Shown: positions 5,947 to 12,259 of the stretch, in pieces | How the letters are laid out: the number at the start of each line of letters is the position of its first letter | Position numbering within the stretch: the stretch's first letter is position 1 | From: a virus | Direction: 5' to 3' (one strand) | IMG/VR virus record: IMGVR_UViG_3300037071_002641 | Span: 1-22,396 of that record | DNA: 22,396 bases | Translations under genes and position numbers: made by a program | The notes under the pieces: model-generated | Databases searched by the model: none | What the model was told of the DNA's origin: nothing | Seen by the model: the letters and a program-made list of their open reading frames with translations, nothing else

Positions 5947-6348
5947 ATGGCTAAACGAATCGATGACGGCGGCGGCCCGTCATATCCCGAACTGGGAACC
6001 GGCGTCGCCAAATATCGCAAGCTGATCCGTGAAGGACTCGCGGCGCTATCGAAGGCCGAGCGTCAGGCCTATGGCGACGCGATCGAGAAGGCGATACGTG
6101 CCAAGCAGCGCTCCGAGCTGCAACGTGAACTGCCAACGCATCGCGTGTCCTGCGCCAGCGGCACCGATCACAATACGGGCGAGGCGATTCACAAGGCGAT
6201 CCTCGCTCAACACCGCGCCAGGACACAAGCGTGGCCCGGACAGATACGGAGGGCGCGGACCGACGCCGAATGGCGCGAGATGTATGAGCAGGCAATGAGC
6301 GAAAAGAACAGCCAGCCGATCATCAGCAAGAAACGGAGAGCAGCATGA
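5947..6348 (+). CDS. Hypothetical basic protein, 133 aa
   Basis: Starts MAKRIDDGGGPSYPELG after a class B site (5928-5940). It is rich in Arg, Lys, Ala and Glu and mostly helical (KYRKLIREGLAALSKAERQ, RQAYGDAIEKAIRAKQRSELQREL), with a basic C-terminal tail (ISKKRRAA). Nucleic-acid binding is possible from charge alone. Its end overlaps the next ATG by ATGA, so these two form one translational unit within the plus-strand run. Confidence 0.78.
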   Translation: MAKRIDDGGGPSYPELGTGVAKYRKLIREGLAALSKAERQAYGDAIEKAIRAKQRSELQRELPTHRVSCASGTDHNTGEAIHKAILAQHRARTQAWPGQIRRARTDAEWREMYEQAMSEKNSQPIISKKRRAA

Positions 6349-6572
6349 AAGTTTATGTTCTGGTCATCGATCACAAGCACGGCACCGATGTCAGCGCCTA
6401 CGCCACCGAGGAGAAGCTGAACGCGGCGTTGTTTGCCTACTGCGACCAATGGTGGGATCGCGAATATGGCAGTGAGGATCGTCCGCCAAACAACAAGCTG
6501 GTCACGACGTATTGGGAACGCATGTCCATTGACGGCGACGAGTGGCATGTGATCGAGGAATGCGAAATCTAA
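6345..6572 (+). CDS. Hypothetical protein, 75 aa
   Basis: A small acidic protein starting MKVYVLVIDHKHGTDVSAYA; the pattern (strand, then helix, then DQWWDREYG, then ERMSIDGDEWHVIEECEI) suggests a compact ferredoxin-like alpha/beta fold. The layout, a short strand reading out to an EWHVIEE end, resembles small phage proteins of unknown role. The start is fixed by the 4-nt overlap with the upstream gene and by GGAGAG nearby. Confidence 0.75.
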   Translation: MKVYVLVIDHKHGTDVSAYATEEKLNAALFAYCDQWWDREYGSEDRPPNNKLVTTYWERMSIDGDEWHVIEECEI

Positions 6573-6600
6573 AACCGACAACACTCAAAGGAGATCAACC

Positions 6601-6882
6601 ATGACACGCAAGAAATCTCTTCCCAACTATCGCATCCGCGTCAGTGAGGACAACGGGCGCGGTCTAACCTATATAACCCGCTATGACGGCCGCGTCTCCT
6701 ACATCAGCGCCAGCGAGACGCCGCTAGCACTATCCAATCTTGTCCAGAGTCGCGCCGCCGAACTCCGCTTTGCGCTGGAGGACGTCACGTTGCCCAACGT
6801 CGCTGCCGCCATCGTGCGGCAGACGCTGGGCGAGATGTGGAAGAATAACCCAGCTCAGTGCCCGAAAGTCGAAGTCCTGTAA
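6601..6882 (+). CDS. Hypothetical protein, 93 aa
   Basis: Starts MTRKKSLPNYRIRVSEDNGRG directly after a class B site (6585-6597). Strand-rich first half with YITRYDGRVSYISASETPLAL, helical second half (NLVQSRAAELRFALEDVTL, NVAAAIVRQTLGEMW). No catalytic motif visible. Each neighbour has its own class B leader. Confidence 0.78.
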   Translation: MTRKKSLPNYRIRVSEDNGRGLTYITRYDGRVSYISASETPLALSNLVQSRAAELRFALEDVTLPNVAAAIVRQTLGEMWKNNPAQCPKVEVL

Positions 6883-6909
6883 AACGTACCCTCAAAGGAG
6901 ATCAAAACC

Positions 6910-6981
6910 ATGAACGATTATCTATTCGCCTCCATCATCATGCTCGTCGGCGTTTTCTTCATCACCGCTTATCTCGTCTAG
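6910..6981 (+). CDS. 23-aa membrane micropeptide
   Basis: MNDYLFASIIMLVGVFFITA followed by YLV: almost the entire chain is one transmembrane helix. It has a full class B ribosome-binding site (TCAAAGGAGATCA, 6892-6904) at normal spacing, which is strong evidence of translation for so short a frame. Its stop codon is followed immediately by the GGGAG site of the next, exported, protein. Function unknown. Confidence 0.65.
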   Translation: MNDYLFASIIMLVGVFFITAYLV

Positions 6982-6992
6982 GGAGAATGGCG

Positions 6993-7238
6993 ATGCTGAA
7001 GCTCCTCATCATCACGCCGCTGGTCATGATCGCGCCAGCGGCTGCGCAAAGAATGCCGGAGATACCGGACGAGCAAACCAAGGTTCTAGCGCTCAAGCTG
7101 GCCTATGAACTCAACGGCAGGAGCATGGTGCGCTGGGGTTCGATCGACCTCAGCCGCAACCAGCCGGTCGAGCTGGAGCTGCCGCCATTGCCGAAAGGCC
7201 CGCTCGAAAAGAACCGCCTCAACCCGACCCGCCCATAA
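6993..7238 (+). CDS. Small exported protein with signal peptide
   Basis: The N-terminus MLKLLIITPLVMIAPAAAQ is a clear Sec signal: a Lys, a hydrophobic core and an AAA-Q cleavage-like site, leaving a mature chain of about 62 aa that is proline-rich at the end (LPPLPKGPLEKNRLNPTRP). Two in-frame ATGs exist (6987 and 6993); 6993 is chosen because GGGAG at 6981-6985 gives good spacing only to it. A periplasmic phage protein beside a membrane micropeptide could belong to lysis or superinfection exclusion, but that is inference from location. Confidence 0.7.
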   Translation: MLKLLIITPLVMIAPAAAQRMPEIPDEQTKVLALKLAYELNGRSMVRWGSIDLSRNQPVELELPPLPKGPLEKNRLNPTRP

Positions 7239-7251
7239 AGGAGAACATTCA

Positions 7252-7527
7252 ATGACAAAATTCAAGGTTCACTTCGAAGCATCCGCCGCCATCGGCATCG
7301 AACTCGAATTCGAGGCCGAGAATCGCGACGAGGCCGAGCGACTCGGCGAGGAATGGCTTGAGAACAACGAGCGCAAGCTGCGTGACGTCGCCGACGATCT
7401 GTTCGTGGTCAGTGACATTACGGCGCAGGCTTATGGCGATAGAGTAACAATGCCGATCACTCACGCTTTCACGTCGGCCGACGAGGAAGGCTTTGAATTG
7501 GTCGACGTCTGGGAAGACCTAACCTAA
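7252..7527 (+). CDS. Hypothetical acidic protein, 91 aa
   Basis: Starts MTKFKVHFEASAAIGIELEF after AAAGGAGAACA, a class B variant that begins inside the preceding stop codon. Very acidic (EAENRDEAERLGEEWLENNE; ends VDVWEDLT). Strand-helix-strand order, with AENRDEAERLGEEWL resembling the helix of small proteins in which a strand FKVHFEA is followed by repeated E-A residues. Such acidic mini-proteins can mimic DNA, but nothing proves it here. It is the last gene before a hairpin at 7541. Confidence 0.78.
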   Translation: MTKFKVHFEASAAIGIELEFEAENRDEAERLGEEWLENNERKLRDVADDLFVVSDITAQAYGDRVTMPITHAFTSADEEGFELVDVWEDLT

Positions 7528-7540
7528 GCGTTGCAAAAAA

Positions 7541-7570
7541 GGGCGCGGCGGGATCACCCACGCCGCGCCC
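7541..7570 (-). terminator. GC-rich hairpin with A-run on its left
   Basis: Arms GGGCGCGGCG and CGCCGCGCCC (10 bp, perfect), with an inner GGG/CCC pair possible. It is preceded by AAAAAA (7535-7540) and followed by AAA, so the U-run would appear in minus-strand RNA. In plus-strand RNA it is a stable hairpin without U-run. Possibly bidirectional in effect. Confidence 0.55.
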
Positions 7571-7584
7571 AAATGTCCCTCGCG

Positions 7585-7597
7585 TCAAAGGAGATCA
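7585..7597 (+). promoter_or_regulatory. Orphan class B ribosome-binding site
   Basis: A perfect TCAAAGGAGATCA with no ATG, GTG or TTG within normal distance. The first ATG downstream (7636) is about 40 nt away and opens only 12 codons. The roughly 100 nt up to the next gene look like the remains of a lost cassette, now replaced by a gene carrying a class A leader. Confidence 0.7.
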
Positions 7598-7667
7598 AGC
7601 CAAAAGCGCGAGCAACGATCTGATATAACCTGACCGATGCCGAAATGGCAACCTGTCTGTCTCAAAA

Positions 7668-7678
7668 GGGCTTAGCCC
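7668..7678 (+). promoter_or_regulatory. Class A leader hairpin, copy 5
   Basis: GGGCTTAGCCCGGAAGG, with the ATG of the next gene at 7695. It is far from the other four copies (578-1684), showing that the leader travels with individual genes. Confidence 0.65.
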
Positions 7679-7694
7679 GGAAGGAACCCCAACC

Positions 7695-7862
7695 ATGCAA
7701 TATGTTGTCGTGATACCCGATAGAGTGATCGGTCCGTTTGCGAGCGAGGACGACGCCCGCGCCTTTATCGATGTCATGTTCCGATCGGATGACGATAGCG
7801 ACGGCAACGAGGGCGTCTACATCAGTCTGACGTGGTCAATCAAACCGCTAGAGACGCCATGA
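7695..7862 (+). CDS. Hypothetical protein, 55 aa
   Basis: Starts MQYVVVIPDRVIGPFASEDD, with a strand, then a helix (EDDARAFIDVMF), then an acidic turn and a strand (GVYISLTWSIKPLETP): a small beta-alpha-beta protein. It follows class A copy 5 and overlaps the next gene by ATGA. Function unknown; the pairing with an HTH-like gene recalls two-gene regulatory cassettes, but no toxin signature is visible. Confidence 0.65.
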   Translation: MQYVVVIPDRVIGPFASEDDARAFIDVMFRSDDDSDGNEGVYISLTWSIKPLETP

Positions 7863-8107
7863 AGCCTCATGACCTCGATGATTTTTTCCCGATGGACGAG
7901 GCAGGCTATCGGACGGCCATGGACGTGCTCGGGCTTCAAGTCAACGAGGCCGGGCGGTTCTTTGGCGTCGACAACCGCGCAGCGCGGCGTTGGGCGGCGG
8001 GCAAAATGCCCGTGCCCGATCATGTCGCGATGTTGATTGCATTAATGCTGCTTGATGAAATATCACCAGAGGAGGCGCGAGCTTTAGCAAGGCTCGGCAG
8101 CTTCTAA
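7859..8107 (+). CDS. HTH-type DNA-binding protein, 82 aa
   Basis: Residues about 23-50 (VLGLQVNEAGRFFGVDNRAARRWAAG) have the spacing of a Cro/CI-like helix-turn-helix: a helix with AGRFFGV, a turn, and a recognition helix with NRAARRW. The rest is helical (VAMLIALMLLDEISPEEARALARL). It is likely a small transcription regulator of the phage. The start at 7859 is fixed by the ATGA overlap with the 55-aa gene; an upstream ATG at 7832 would overlap further. It precedes a class B-led ASCH gene. Confidence 0.75.
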   Translation: MKPHDLDDFFPMDEAGYRTAMDVLGLQVNEAGRFFGVDNRAARRWAAGKMPVPDHVAMLIALMLLDEISPEEARALARLGSF

Positions 8108-8130
8108 ATTTTTCAAAGGAGATCAAAATT

Positions 8131-8517
8131 ATGAGCCCGAACAAATCGACCGCCAAGGTGCTATCGATCCGGCAGCCTTGGGCAACTCTCATTGTTGCCG
8201 GCATCAAACCGGTTGAGAACCGAAGCTGGCCGACGCGATATCGTGGACCGCTTTACATTCATGCCAGCTCGCGATTTGACGACGAGCCGATCGCCTCGAT
8301 CGAGCAGCGGCTTCGCATCAGTATAGCGAACGGGTTGCCGACCGGCGGCATCATTGGAATTGTCGACCTTGTCGATTGCGTCGAAACGCATCCGAGCCGG
8401 TTCTATGCGCGCGGCCACTGGGCGTTCGTTCTAGCCAACCCGCGGCGGGTAAAATTTCACGCCATGCGAGGTCAGCTTGGCCTCTTCAGTCCGCCGCAAG
8501 AACTCGTATTAACCTGA
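8131..8517 (+). CDS. ASCH-domain protein
   Basis: A 128-aa protein with the ASCH signature: LSIRQPWA (11-18), a conserved Gly (AGIKPVENRSW, 23-33), YRGPLYIHAS (37-46), GGIIGIVDLVD, and a terminal PRRVKFHAMRGQLGLFS. ASCH domains are beta-barrels related to PUA; they bind RNA, and some members are nucleases or amidohydrolases acting on modified nucleosides. The HWAFVLANP segment is typical of the family. It is the last plus-strand gene and has a full class B site (8113-8125). Its 3' end overlaps the convergent minus-strand gene by 46 nt. Confidence 0.92.
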   Translation: MSPNKSTAKVLSIRQPWATLIVAGIKPVENRSWPTRYRGPLYIHASSRFDDEPIASIEQRLRISIANGLPTGGIIGIVDLVDCVETHPSRFYARGHWAFVLANPRRVKFHAMRGQLGLFSPPQELVLT

Positions 8518-8909
8518 TCGATTAATTCCGACAATGTGGCGGCGGTCCGCAGATCAATGAACGGATCGCCGCCAACGCCATGACACTGCACATAGCAGCG
8601 CATCCGCAACGGCGCCAGCGCGCGTGCCGCGCTCGCCAGCGGCTTCGGATTCGTTGAGCAATACCATCCAGCGATCACCACCAGCTCGGTAACGTTGCCG
8701 ATGCACGTCACCCAAGCCGGCATCCTTTCGAGCGCGCTGCGGTCGAGCGCGTCGACGTCAATACACCAACGCAAGCGCGGACATTGATCCATGATCGCCA
8801 GCATCAGACCAGAGCCCGCGCAGATCAGCGCCGCACGCTCCCCTCGATCAAAATCCACAGGCTCAATTTGGTAGCAACGCGAAATGAACCCGACGCTATC
8901 CTCGGTCAT
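8472..8909 (-). CDS. Hypothetical protein, 145 aa, third gene of the ParB/ABC-GNAT unit
   Basis: It starts in a 4-nt ATGA overlap with the ABC-GNAT gene, so it belongs to that operon. The sequence shows ALICAGSGLMLAIMD (27-41) followed by CIDVDALD, WVTCIGNV and LVVIAGWYC, a succession of strands with a Gly-rich turn that loosely recalls a Rossmann-type fold; a remote methyltransferase-like fold is possible but weak. Seven Cys are scattered through it. The final 46 nt overlap the end of the convergent ASCH gene. No family recognised. Confidence 0.75.
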   Translation of the reverse strand: MTEDSVGFISRCYQIEPVDFDRGERAALICAGSGLMLAIMDQCPRLRWCIDVDALDRSALERMPAWVTCIGNVTELVVIAGWYCSTNPKPLASAARALAPLRMRCYVQCHGVGGDPFIDLRTAATLSELIDQVNTSSCGGLKRPS

Positions 8910-10042
8910 GCCGCCACAGCAACCTCGCGGTTGAGCAGGGCGGCGGCGGTATCGCGATCCATTCTCGGCCCGATATATTCGAAGCTGGCGGTGACACGGT
9001 TGGTGGCGTGCGCCATCTTCTGGCCCGCTGGATTGGTGCCGGTCGGATTGATCTTAGGCGCGCGCGTCATCCGCCAAGCCGGATCGCGTCGCGCGCCTGC
9101 GATCTCTGCCGGGTGACCGGTATTACGAAACGCGCGATAGCCGAGCCCCACCCACATTGAACCCAGCGATGTGATCATCTGGTTGCCGATGCCGACGCCC
9201 TGGAAGTCCGGCAGCACCACCGAGCGGTGGCCGCGAAACGCCTTGCTGCCCGGTAGCCGTCCAACGAACGGCAGGTAGGAATGAAACGCGACCGGGCGGC
9301 CGTCGATAAAGCCAACGAAGCAGATCGCCGAGCTGGCTAGCGCCGGCGTCAAATAGTGATGGTGTGCGAAAAGCTGCCACGCCGTGTGATGCACCCTGGC
9401 AATTTCAAGCTGGATCGATGGTCGTCCCCGAAGTGACCTCCAAGCGAACGAATTGTCCGCAGGCGTGTAAACCCAGTCCGGATCTAGCCATTCGAGCACG
9501 TCATCATGGCACGTCACCGCGACGAACTTGCCGCCGCGACGCCGCACCGTTTTGGCAACCGCCGCGCTGCCGATCTGGCCGACCGTTCGATCAACCACCG
9601 ACGTGAATTCGTCGAATACGCAGAGCGCCGGCTTTTCGGCGAGCGCCCGCGCCAGCGTGGCGCGGAATTGCTCACCGTTCGACAGCACGTGGTGTGGCCG
9701 AAGCCATGCCGGCGGCGTCGAGAAGCCGACCGACGAGAGCAGCATGGTGATATCCTTGATCGGCATACCTTTCGGAAAGCCGTCGACGATCGATCGGCCA
9801 GTAGGCCACTCAAAGCCGGTGGTATAGGCGTCGGGAAATAGCTCACGGGCAACCGTCGTCTTGCCGCAGCCCGAGGGGCCGTACACCAACCCGATATGCC
9901 AGTCCTTGGCGTCGAGCGGCAGGTTGACCGACCATTGCAGCTCGGCGCGCTGCGTCGGCGCAATGTCGAACAGGCCTTCGAGCTGCTGCACCCGGATGGT
10001 GCGTTCGATCGGCACGGTCCGCGTAATGATCTGATGGGTCAT
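8906..10042 (-). CDS. ABC-type ATPase fused to a GNAT/Mom-like domain
   Basis: A 378-aa two-domain protein. N-terminal ABC ATPase: Walker A GPSGCGKT (55-62), ABC signature LSNGEQFRA (120-128), Walker B ALCVFDEF (139-146) and switch His in TCHDD (177-181). There is no membrane partner, so it is not a transporter. The C-terminal part (about 212-345) looks GNAT-like: AWQLFAHHHYL, CFVGFIDGRPVAFHSYLP, then VVLPDFQGVGIGNQM (275-289), whose QGVGIGN fits the acetyl-CoA-binding Q/RxxGxG loop. Phage Mu Mom, which modifies adenine in DNA, is also a GNAT relative, so DNA-base modification driven by an ATPase is an attractive but unproven role. It is translationally coupled to the ParB-like gene (ATGA). 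Confidence 0.9.
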   Translation of the reverse strand: MTHQIITRTVPIERTIRVQQLEGLFDIAPTQRAELQWSVNLPLDAKDWHIGLVYGPSGCGKTTVARELFPDAYTTGFEWPTGRSIVDGFPKGMPIKDITMLLSSVGFSTPPAWLRPHHVLSNGEQFRATLARALAEKPALCVFDEFTSVVDRTVGQIGSAAVAKTVRRRGGKFVAVTCHDDVLEWLDPDWVYTPADNSFAWRSLRGRPSIQLEIARVHHTAWQLFAHHHYLTPALASSAICFVGFIDGRPVAFHSYLPFVGRLPGSKAFRGHRSVVLPDFQGVGIGNQMITSLGSMWVGLGYRAFRNTGHPAEIAGARRDPAWRMTRAPKINPTGTNPAGQKMAHATNRVTASFEYIGPRMDRDTAAALLNREVAVAA

Positions 10043-10602
10043 GCGATCAATGCCCGGCAGGGAATCCCTTCACGCTCCAGCAGCTCCATGATTCTGACCT
10101 GCTCGGTTTCAGCCTCGCACTCAATCAACACCTGAAAGATGTTGGTGATCGACGGCAGCGGTTTCGGAGCGGGAGGTATCAACCGCGCCATATCCTGCTG
10201 TGAAAACCCCAATTCGGAAACATCGACGCACAGCGCCTGCAATTCGCTCAGCTCGACCGCCAGGATGCCGTCATCCCATTCCGAATTCTGCGTCACCTTG
10301 TTGTCCAATAGCGCGAACCGCCGACACTGTTGCGGCGTCCAGCCACGTGCCACCACCACGTCGGCCTCGCTCCAGCCCTCGGCCAACATCGCCTGCAACC
10401 GCCCGTGACCGGCGATCAACTCGCCGTCCTCACGCACCAGCAGCGGAAACGGCTGTCCGAACTCGCGCAGGCTGGCACGCAATTGTTCGATTTGTTTGGC
10501 GGGATGCCGCCGGGCGTTTTTCGGGTTGCCGCGAATCCGCGACAGTGACCAGTTCTCGGTCGTGATCGGAATCGCATCTGAAACGTCGGGCTGCTGATTC
10601 AT
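10039..10602 (-). CDS. ParB N-terminal (Srx-like) domain protein
   Basis: A 187-aa protein with a ParB/Srx fold: NARRH (29-33), then IEQLRASLREFGQPFPLLV, then ELIAGHGRLQAMLAEGW (61-77), where the GHGR motif is the nucleotide-binding/CTPase box of ParB-type domains, and LLDNKVTQNSEWDD. The ParB C-terminal dimer domain is absent. Stand-alone ParB/Srx domains of phages occur with methyltransferases and other DNA-modifying enzymes, probably as nucleases or DNA-bound NTPases. It heads the three-gene minus-strand unit. Its upstream gap to the divergent gene is only 24 nt, so its promoter must lie inside that gene. The Shine-Dalgarno is weak (GGAT, 14 nt before). Confidence 0.9.
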   Translation of the reverse strand: MNQQPDVSDAIPITTENWSLSRIRGNPKNARRHPAKQIEQLRASLREFGQPFPLLVREDGELIAGHGRLQAMLAEGWSEADVVVARGWTPQQCRRFALLDNKVTQNSEWDDGILAVELSELQALCVDVSELGFSQQDMARLIPPAPKPLPSITNIFQVLIECEAETEQVRIMELLEREGIPCRALIA

Positions 10603-10626
10603 AGGGCTTGATCCAAAGGGAGCAGA

Positions 10627-10836
10627 ATGACCATGCGAAACCCGAACAAGAACTGGAATTGCGACAGCGACAAATGCCGGTACGGCGGCGGCGAGGTGCG
10701 GGTATATTCGATCAGCGACGTCTATCTGCTACTCTGCAATATCTGCTGGGTCCACGAGAACTCCCGCCGCCGAACGCGCGGCCGGGACACCGTGAAATGG
10801 AACTGCGCCGAGGTCTATAAACCGGAGGACAAATGA
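10627..10836 (+). CDS. Small zinc-ribbon-like protein, 69 aa
   Basis: Two cysteine pairs, NWNCDSDKC (about 9-17) and LCNICW (about 36-41), fit a zinc ribbon, followed by a basic patch (ENSRRRTRGRDTVKW). The start at 10627 follows AAAGGGAG at good spacing; an in-frame ATG at 10633 is a second option. It is divergent from the ParB gene and starts a two-gene plus-strand island between minus-strand operons. Role unknown, with nucleic-acid or protein binding likely by analogy. Confidence 0.78.
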   Translation: MTMRNPNKNWNCDSDKCRYGGGEVRVYSISDVYLLLCNICWVHENSRRRTRGRDTVKWNCAEVYKPEDK

Positions 10837-11469
10837 ATGCCAAAGCAATCATCCCCTGACATCGTGACACCGCTACCCGCCTATGCAGACCCCAACTTCA
10901 AATACAACGAGAAAACGATGAGCTATCACCGCATTCGAGATGCAGCGGCGACACCGTCACCCTCCACTGACGGCGATTGGCCCCCTCAGTTTGAGCTTAT
11001 GAAGCTAGAAGCTCAGGCCCCAAGCGGAAAGTGGGTTCCAATATTTTCAGGGCAACTGGAATGGATGGCACAGCAGGGTCACCCGGTTCGCGCGATTGAG
11101 GCCCCCGATGCAACGGCGACACTGACAGATCGTGTCAAGGCGCTAGAGGCAGCGCTGCATGACGCCTTTATGGCTATGTGCGCGCATCGAGACAGGCCAG
11201 ATGATGAGGTGTTCCAAGACGCGATTGATGCTCTCGGGCTAGCCTCAAGCGGTGTTGCCCAAACACCGACACCGCGCAACAATGTCACATTAGCGCCGCA
11301 CGAGCTGGAGGCGATGCGCGAACTGGTCGCCTATACGCGCGCCATGTCCCACGTACTCACTGACAAAAGCGGCGATACACTCGCGGTCAAGCTGAAGAAC
11401 TACGCGCAAATGATCGAGGACGTCATCACTCGGATTGAACTCGATCATCAGTGCCCCGATACCAAATAG
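10837..11469 (+). CDS. Hypothetical protein, 210 aa
   Basis: It begins immediately after the stop of the zinc-ribbon gene (TGA then ATG), with GGAGG 9 nt upstream. A proline/threonine-rich, probably disordered N-terminus (about 1-50), a segment GKWVPIFSGQLEWMAQQGHPVRAIE (64-88), and a helical half (TDRVKALEAALHDAFMAMCAHR; LAPHELEAMRELVAYTRAM). No family recognised. Its last 22 nt overlap a convergent membrane micropeptide gene on the other strand. Confidence 0.75.
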   Translation: MPKQSSPDIVTPLPAYADPNFKYNEKTMSYHRIRDAAATPSPSTDGDWPPQFELMKLEAQAPSGKWVPIFSGQLEWMAQQGHPVRAIEAPDATATLTDRVKALEAALHDAFMAMCAHRDRPDDEVFQDAIDALGLASSGVAQTPTPRNNVTLAPHELEAMRELVAYTRAMSHVLTDKSGDTLAVKLKNYAQMIEDVITRIELDHQCPDTK

Positions 11470-11546
11470 GACCCAAGCAGTATCACCAGCACGATCGCCG
11501 CGACGCCCAAAATACAGGGCAGATCGCGGCGATCGAATGGTGTCAT
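11448..11546 (-). CDS. 32-aa membrane micropeptide
   Basis: MTPFDRRDLPCILGVAAIVL continues VILLGSYLVSGH: a short basic/acidic head and one clear transmembrane helix (about residues 10-29). Its ATG overlaps the stop of the proline-rich gene (ATGA, 11543-11546), the coupling used by all genuine neighbours. It ends inside the convergent 210-aa gene. Function unknown. It is followed by no terminator, but an inverted repeat lies within it. Confidence 0.6.
   Translation of the reverse strand: MTPFDRRDLPCILGVAAIVLVILLGSYLVSGH
11492..11535. repeat. 12-bp perfect inverted repeat in the convergent junction
   Basis: CGATCGCCGCGA (11492-11503) and TCGCGGCGATCG (11524-11535), with an inner GCCC/GGGC pair possible. 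It lies between convergent operons and inside the micropeptide gene; no T-run follows. It could slow both converging transcripts. Confidence 0.6.
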
Positions 11547-11959
11547 GCGGTGGTCTTAGGCCCAGCCTCGCCTTCGCCCGGTATTTTCACCCACACCCAG
11601 CGGTTCAACTGCGGCGACCACGCCCAGACCCAATGGCCATCCTCCTGCTCAGGCGGCTTTACCGGTGGTGGTTCGGTCGGCCATGGCGGCTGCGGTCCCG
11701 GTCCGCCGATATCAACATAGGGCGGGAACGGGTTGGCGATCGGGTGCTCCGGGTGAATCGGGCTCCAGTTCGGTGGCCGCGTGCCGCCGCCGGGCACCTG
11801 CGCCCATGGCGGGGAATAGCCTGGATCGACCGGACCGCCGCCGCCCCACCATGGATCACCGGGGAGAGCGATCGGATGCGACGGCCGCGGTGCGTTGGGA
11901 TCGGCCGCCATGCCGATCACGGTGATGGTCTCGCCGGGTCGCACTGTAATGATGGACAT
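11543..11959 (-). CDS. Proline/glycine/tryptophan-rich protein, 138 aa
   Basis: After a short strand-forming start (MSIITVRPGETITVIGMA) the chain is extremely rich in Pro, Gly and Trp (DPWWGGGGPVDPGYSPPW, PPVKPPEQEDG) and ends with a regular segment (HWVWAWSPQLNRWVWVKIPG). It is probably an extended, non-globular polypeptide. Similar proline-rich proteins are common in phages of Bradyrhizobium-type hosts, without known function. The start has a good AAAGGAAG site 7 nt upstream. It is the first gene after a 300-bp gap, so a promoter probably lies there. Confidence 0.82.
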   Translation of the reverse strand: MSIITVRPGETITVIGMAADPNAPRPSHPIALPGDPWWGGGGPVDPGYSPPWAQVPGGGTRPPNWSPIHPEHPIANPFPPYVDIGGPGPQPPWPTEPPPVKPPEQEDGHWVWAWSPQLNRWVWVKIPGEGEAGPKTTA

Positions 11960-12259
11960 CGCGCTTCCTTTCGTTGTTTGCGTTGTTGAGGATAGGCTGT
12001 GAATAGCTGCCAGCGATGCTTATGGGCGCGGCAAGATGATAAGCCGCCCCTATAGCACCCCGTTGCGCTCGAAAATATTACTCGAAATATAACTGATGAT
12101 GAGAGGTCAAGCTTCGCCCCACCGGCGGGCGCCGGTGGCGGGTTGCGGACCTAGCCGCCGTGATCGAACCGTTCGGCTGAATACAGAGCTGCACAGCGGC
12201 AGTTGGTCTCCGACCTATCCCATCACACCAGCGGGCGCGCCGCCGGAACATGCGGGAAC
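11960..12259. other. Intergenic regulatory region
   Basis: No gene supported. From right to left it holds a 9-bp GC-rich inverted repeat with almost no loop (CCACCGGCG 12119-12127, CGCCGGTGG 12130-12138), a short AT-rich stretch (12072-12095) and the bipartite motif at 12015-12034. The latter is about 56-75 nt upstream of the proline-rich gene, at nearly the same distance as the equivalent motif upstream of the gene at 17918. A minus-strand frame across 12078-12359 is Arg-rich shadow-like sequence and was rejected. Confidence 0.5.
12015..12034 (-). promoter_or_regulatory. Bipartite motif, copy at the 11959 operon
   Basis: Read on the plus strand: GATGCTTAT-N3-CGCGGCAA. The copy at 18738-18759 is GATGCTTAT-N5-CGCGGCAA and a weaker one at 17971-17995 is GTTGCTTAT-N8-CGCGTCAA. 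All are intergenic. On the minus strand it reads TTGCCGCG...ATAAGCATC, oriented toward the proline-rich gene. Confidence 0.45.

Noticed and set aside
12150-12185. GGTTCGATCAC on the minus strand resembling a tRNA T-arm
   Set aside because: No five-base stem closes the loop and no acceptor, D-arm or anticodon arm can be drawn around it.
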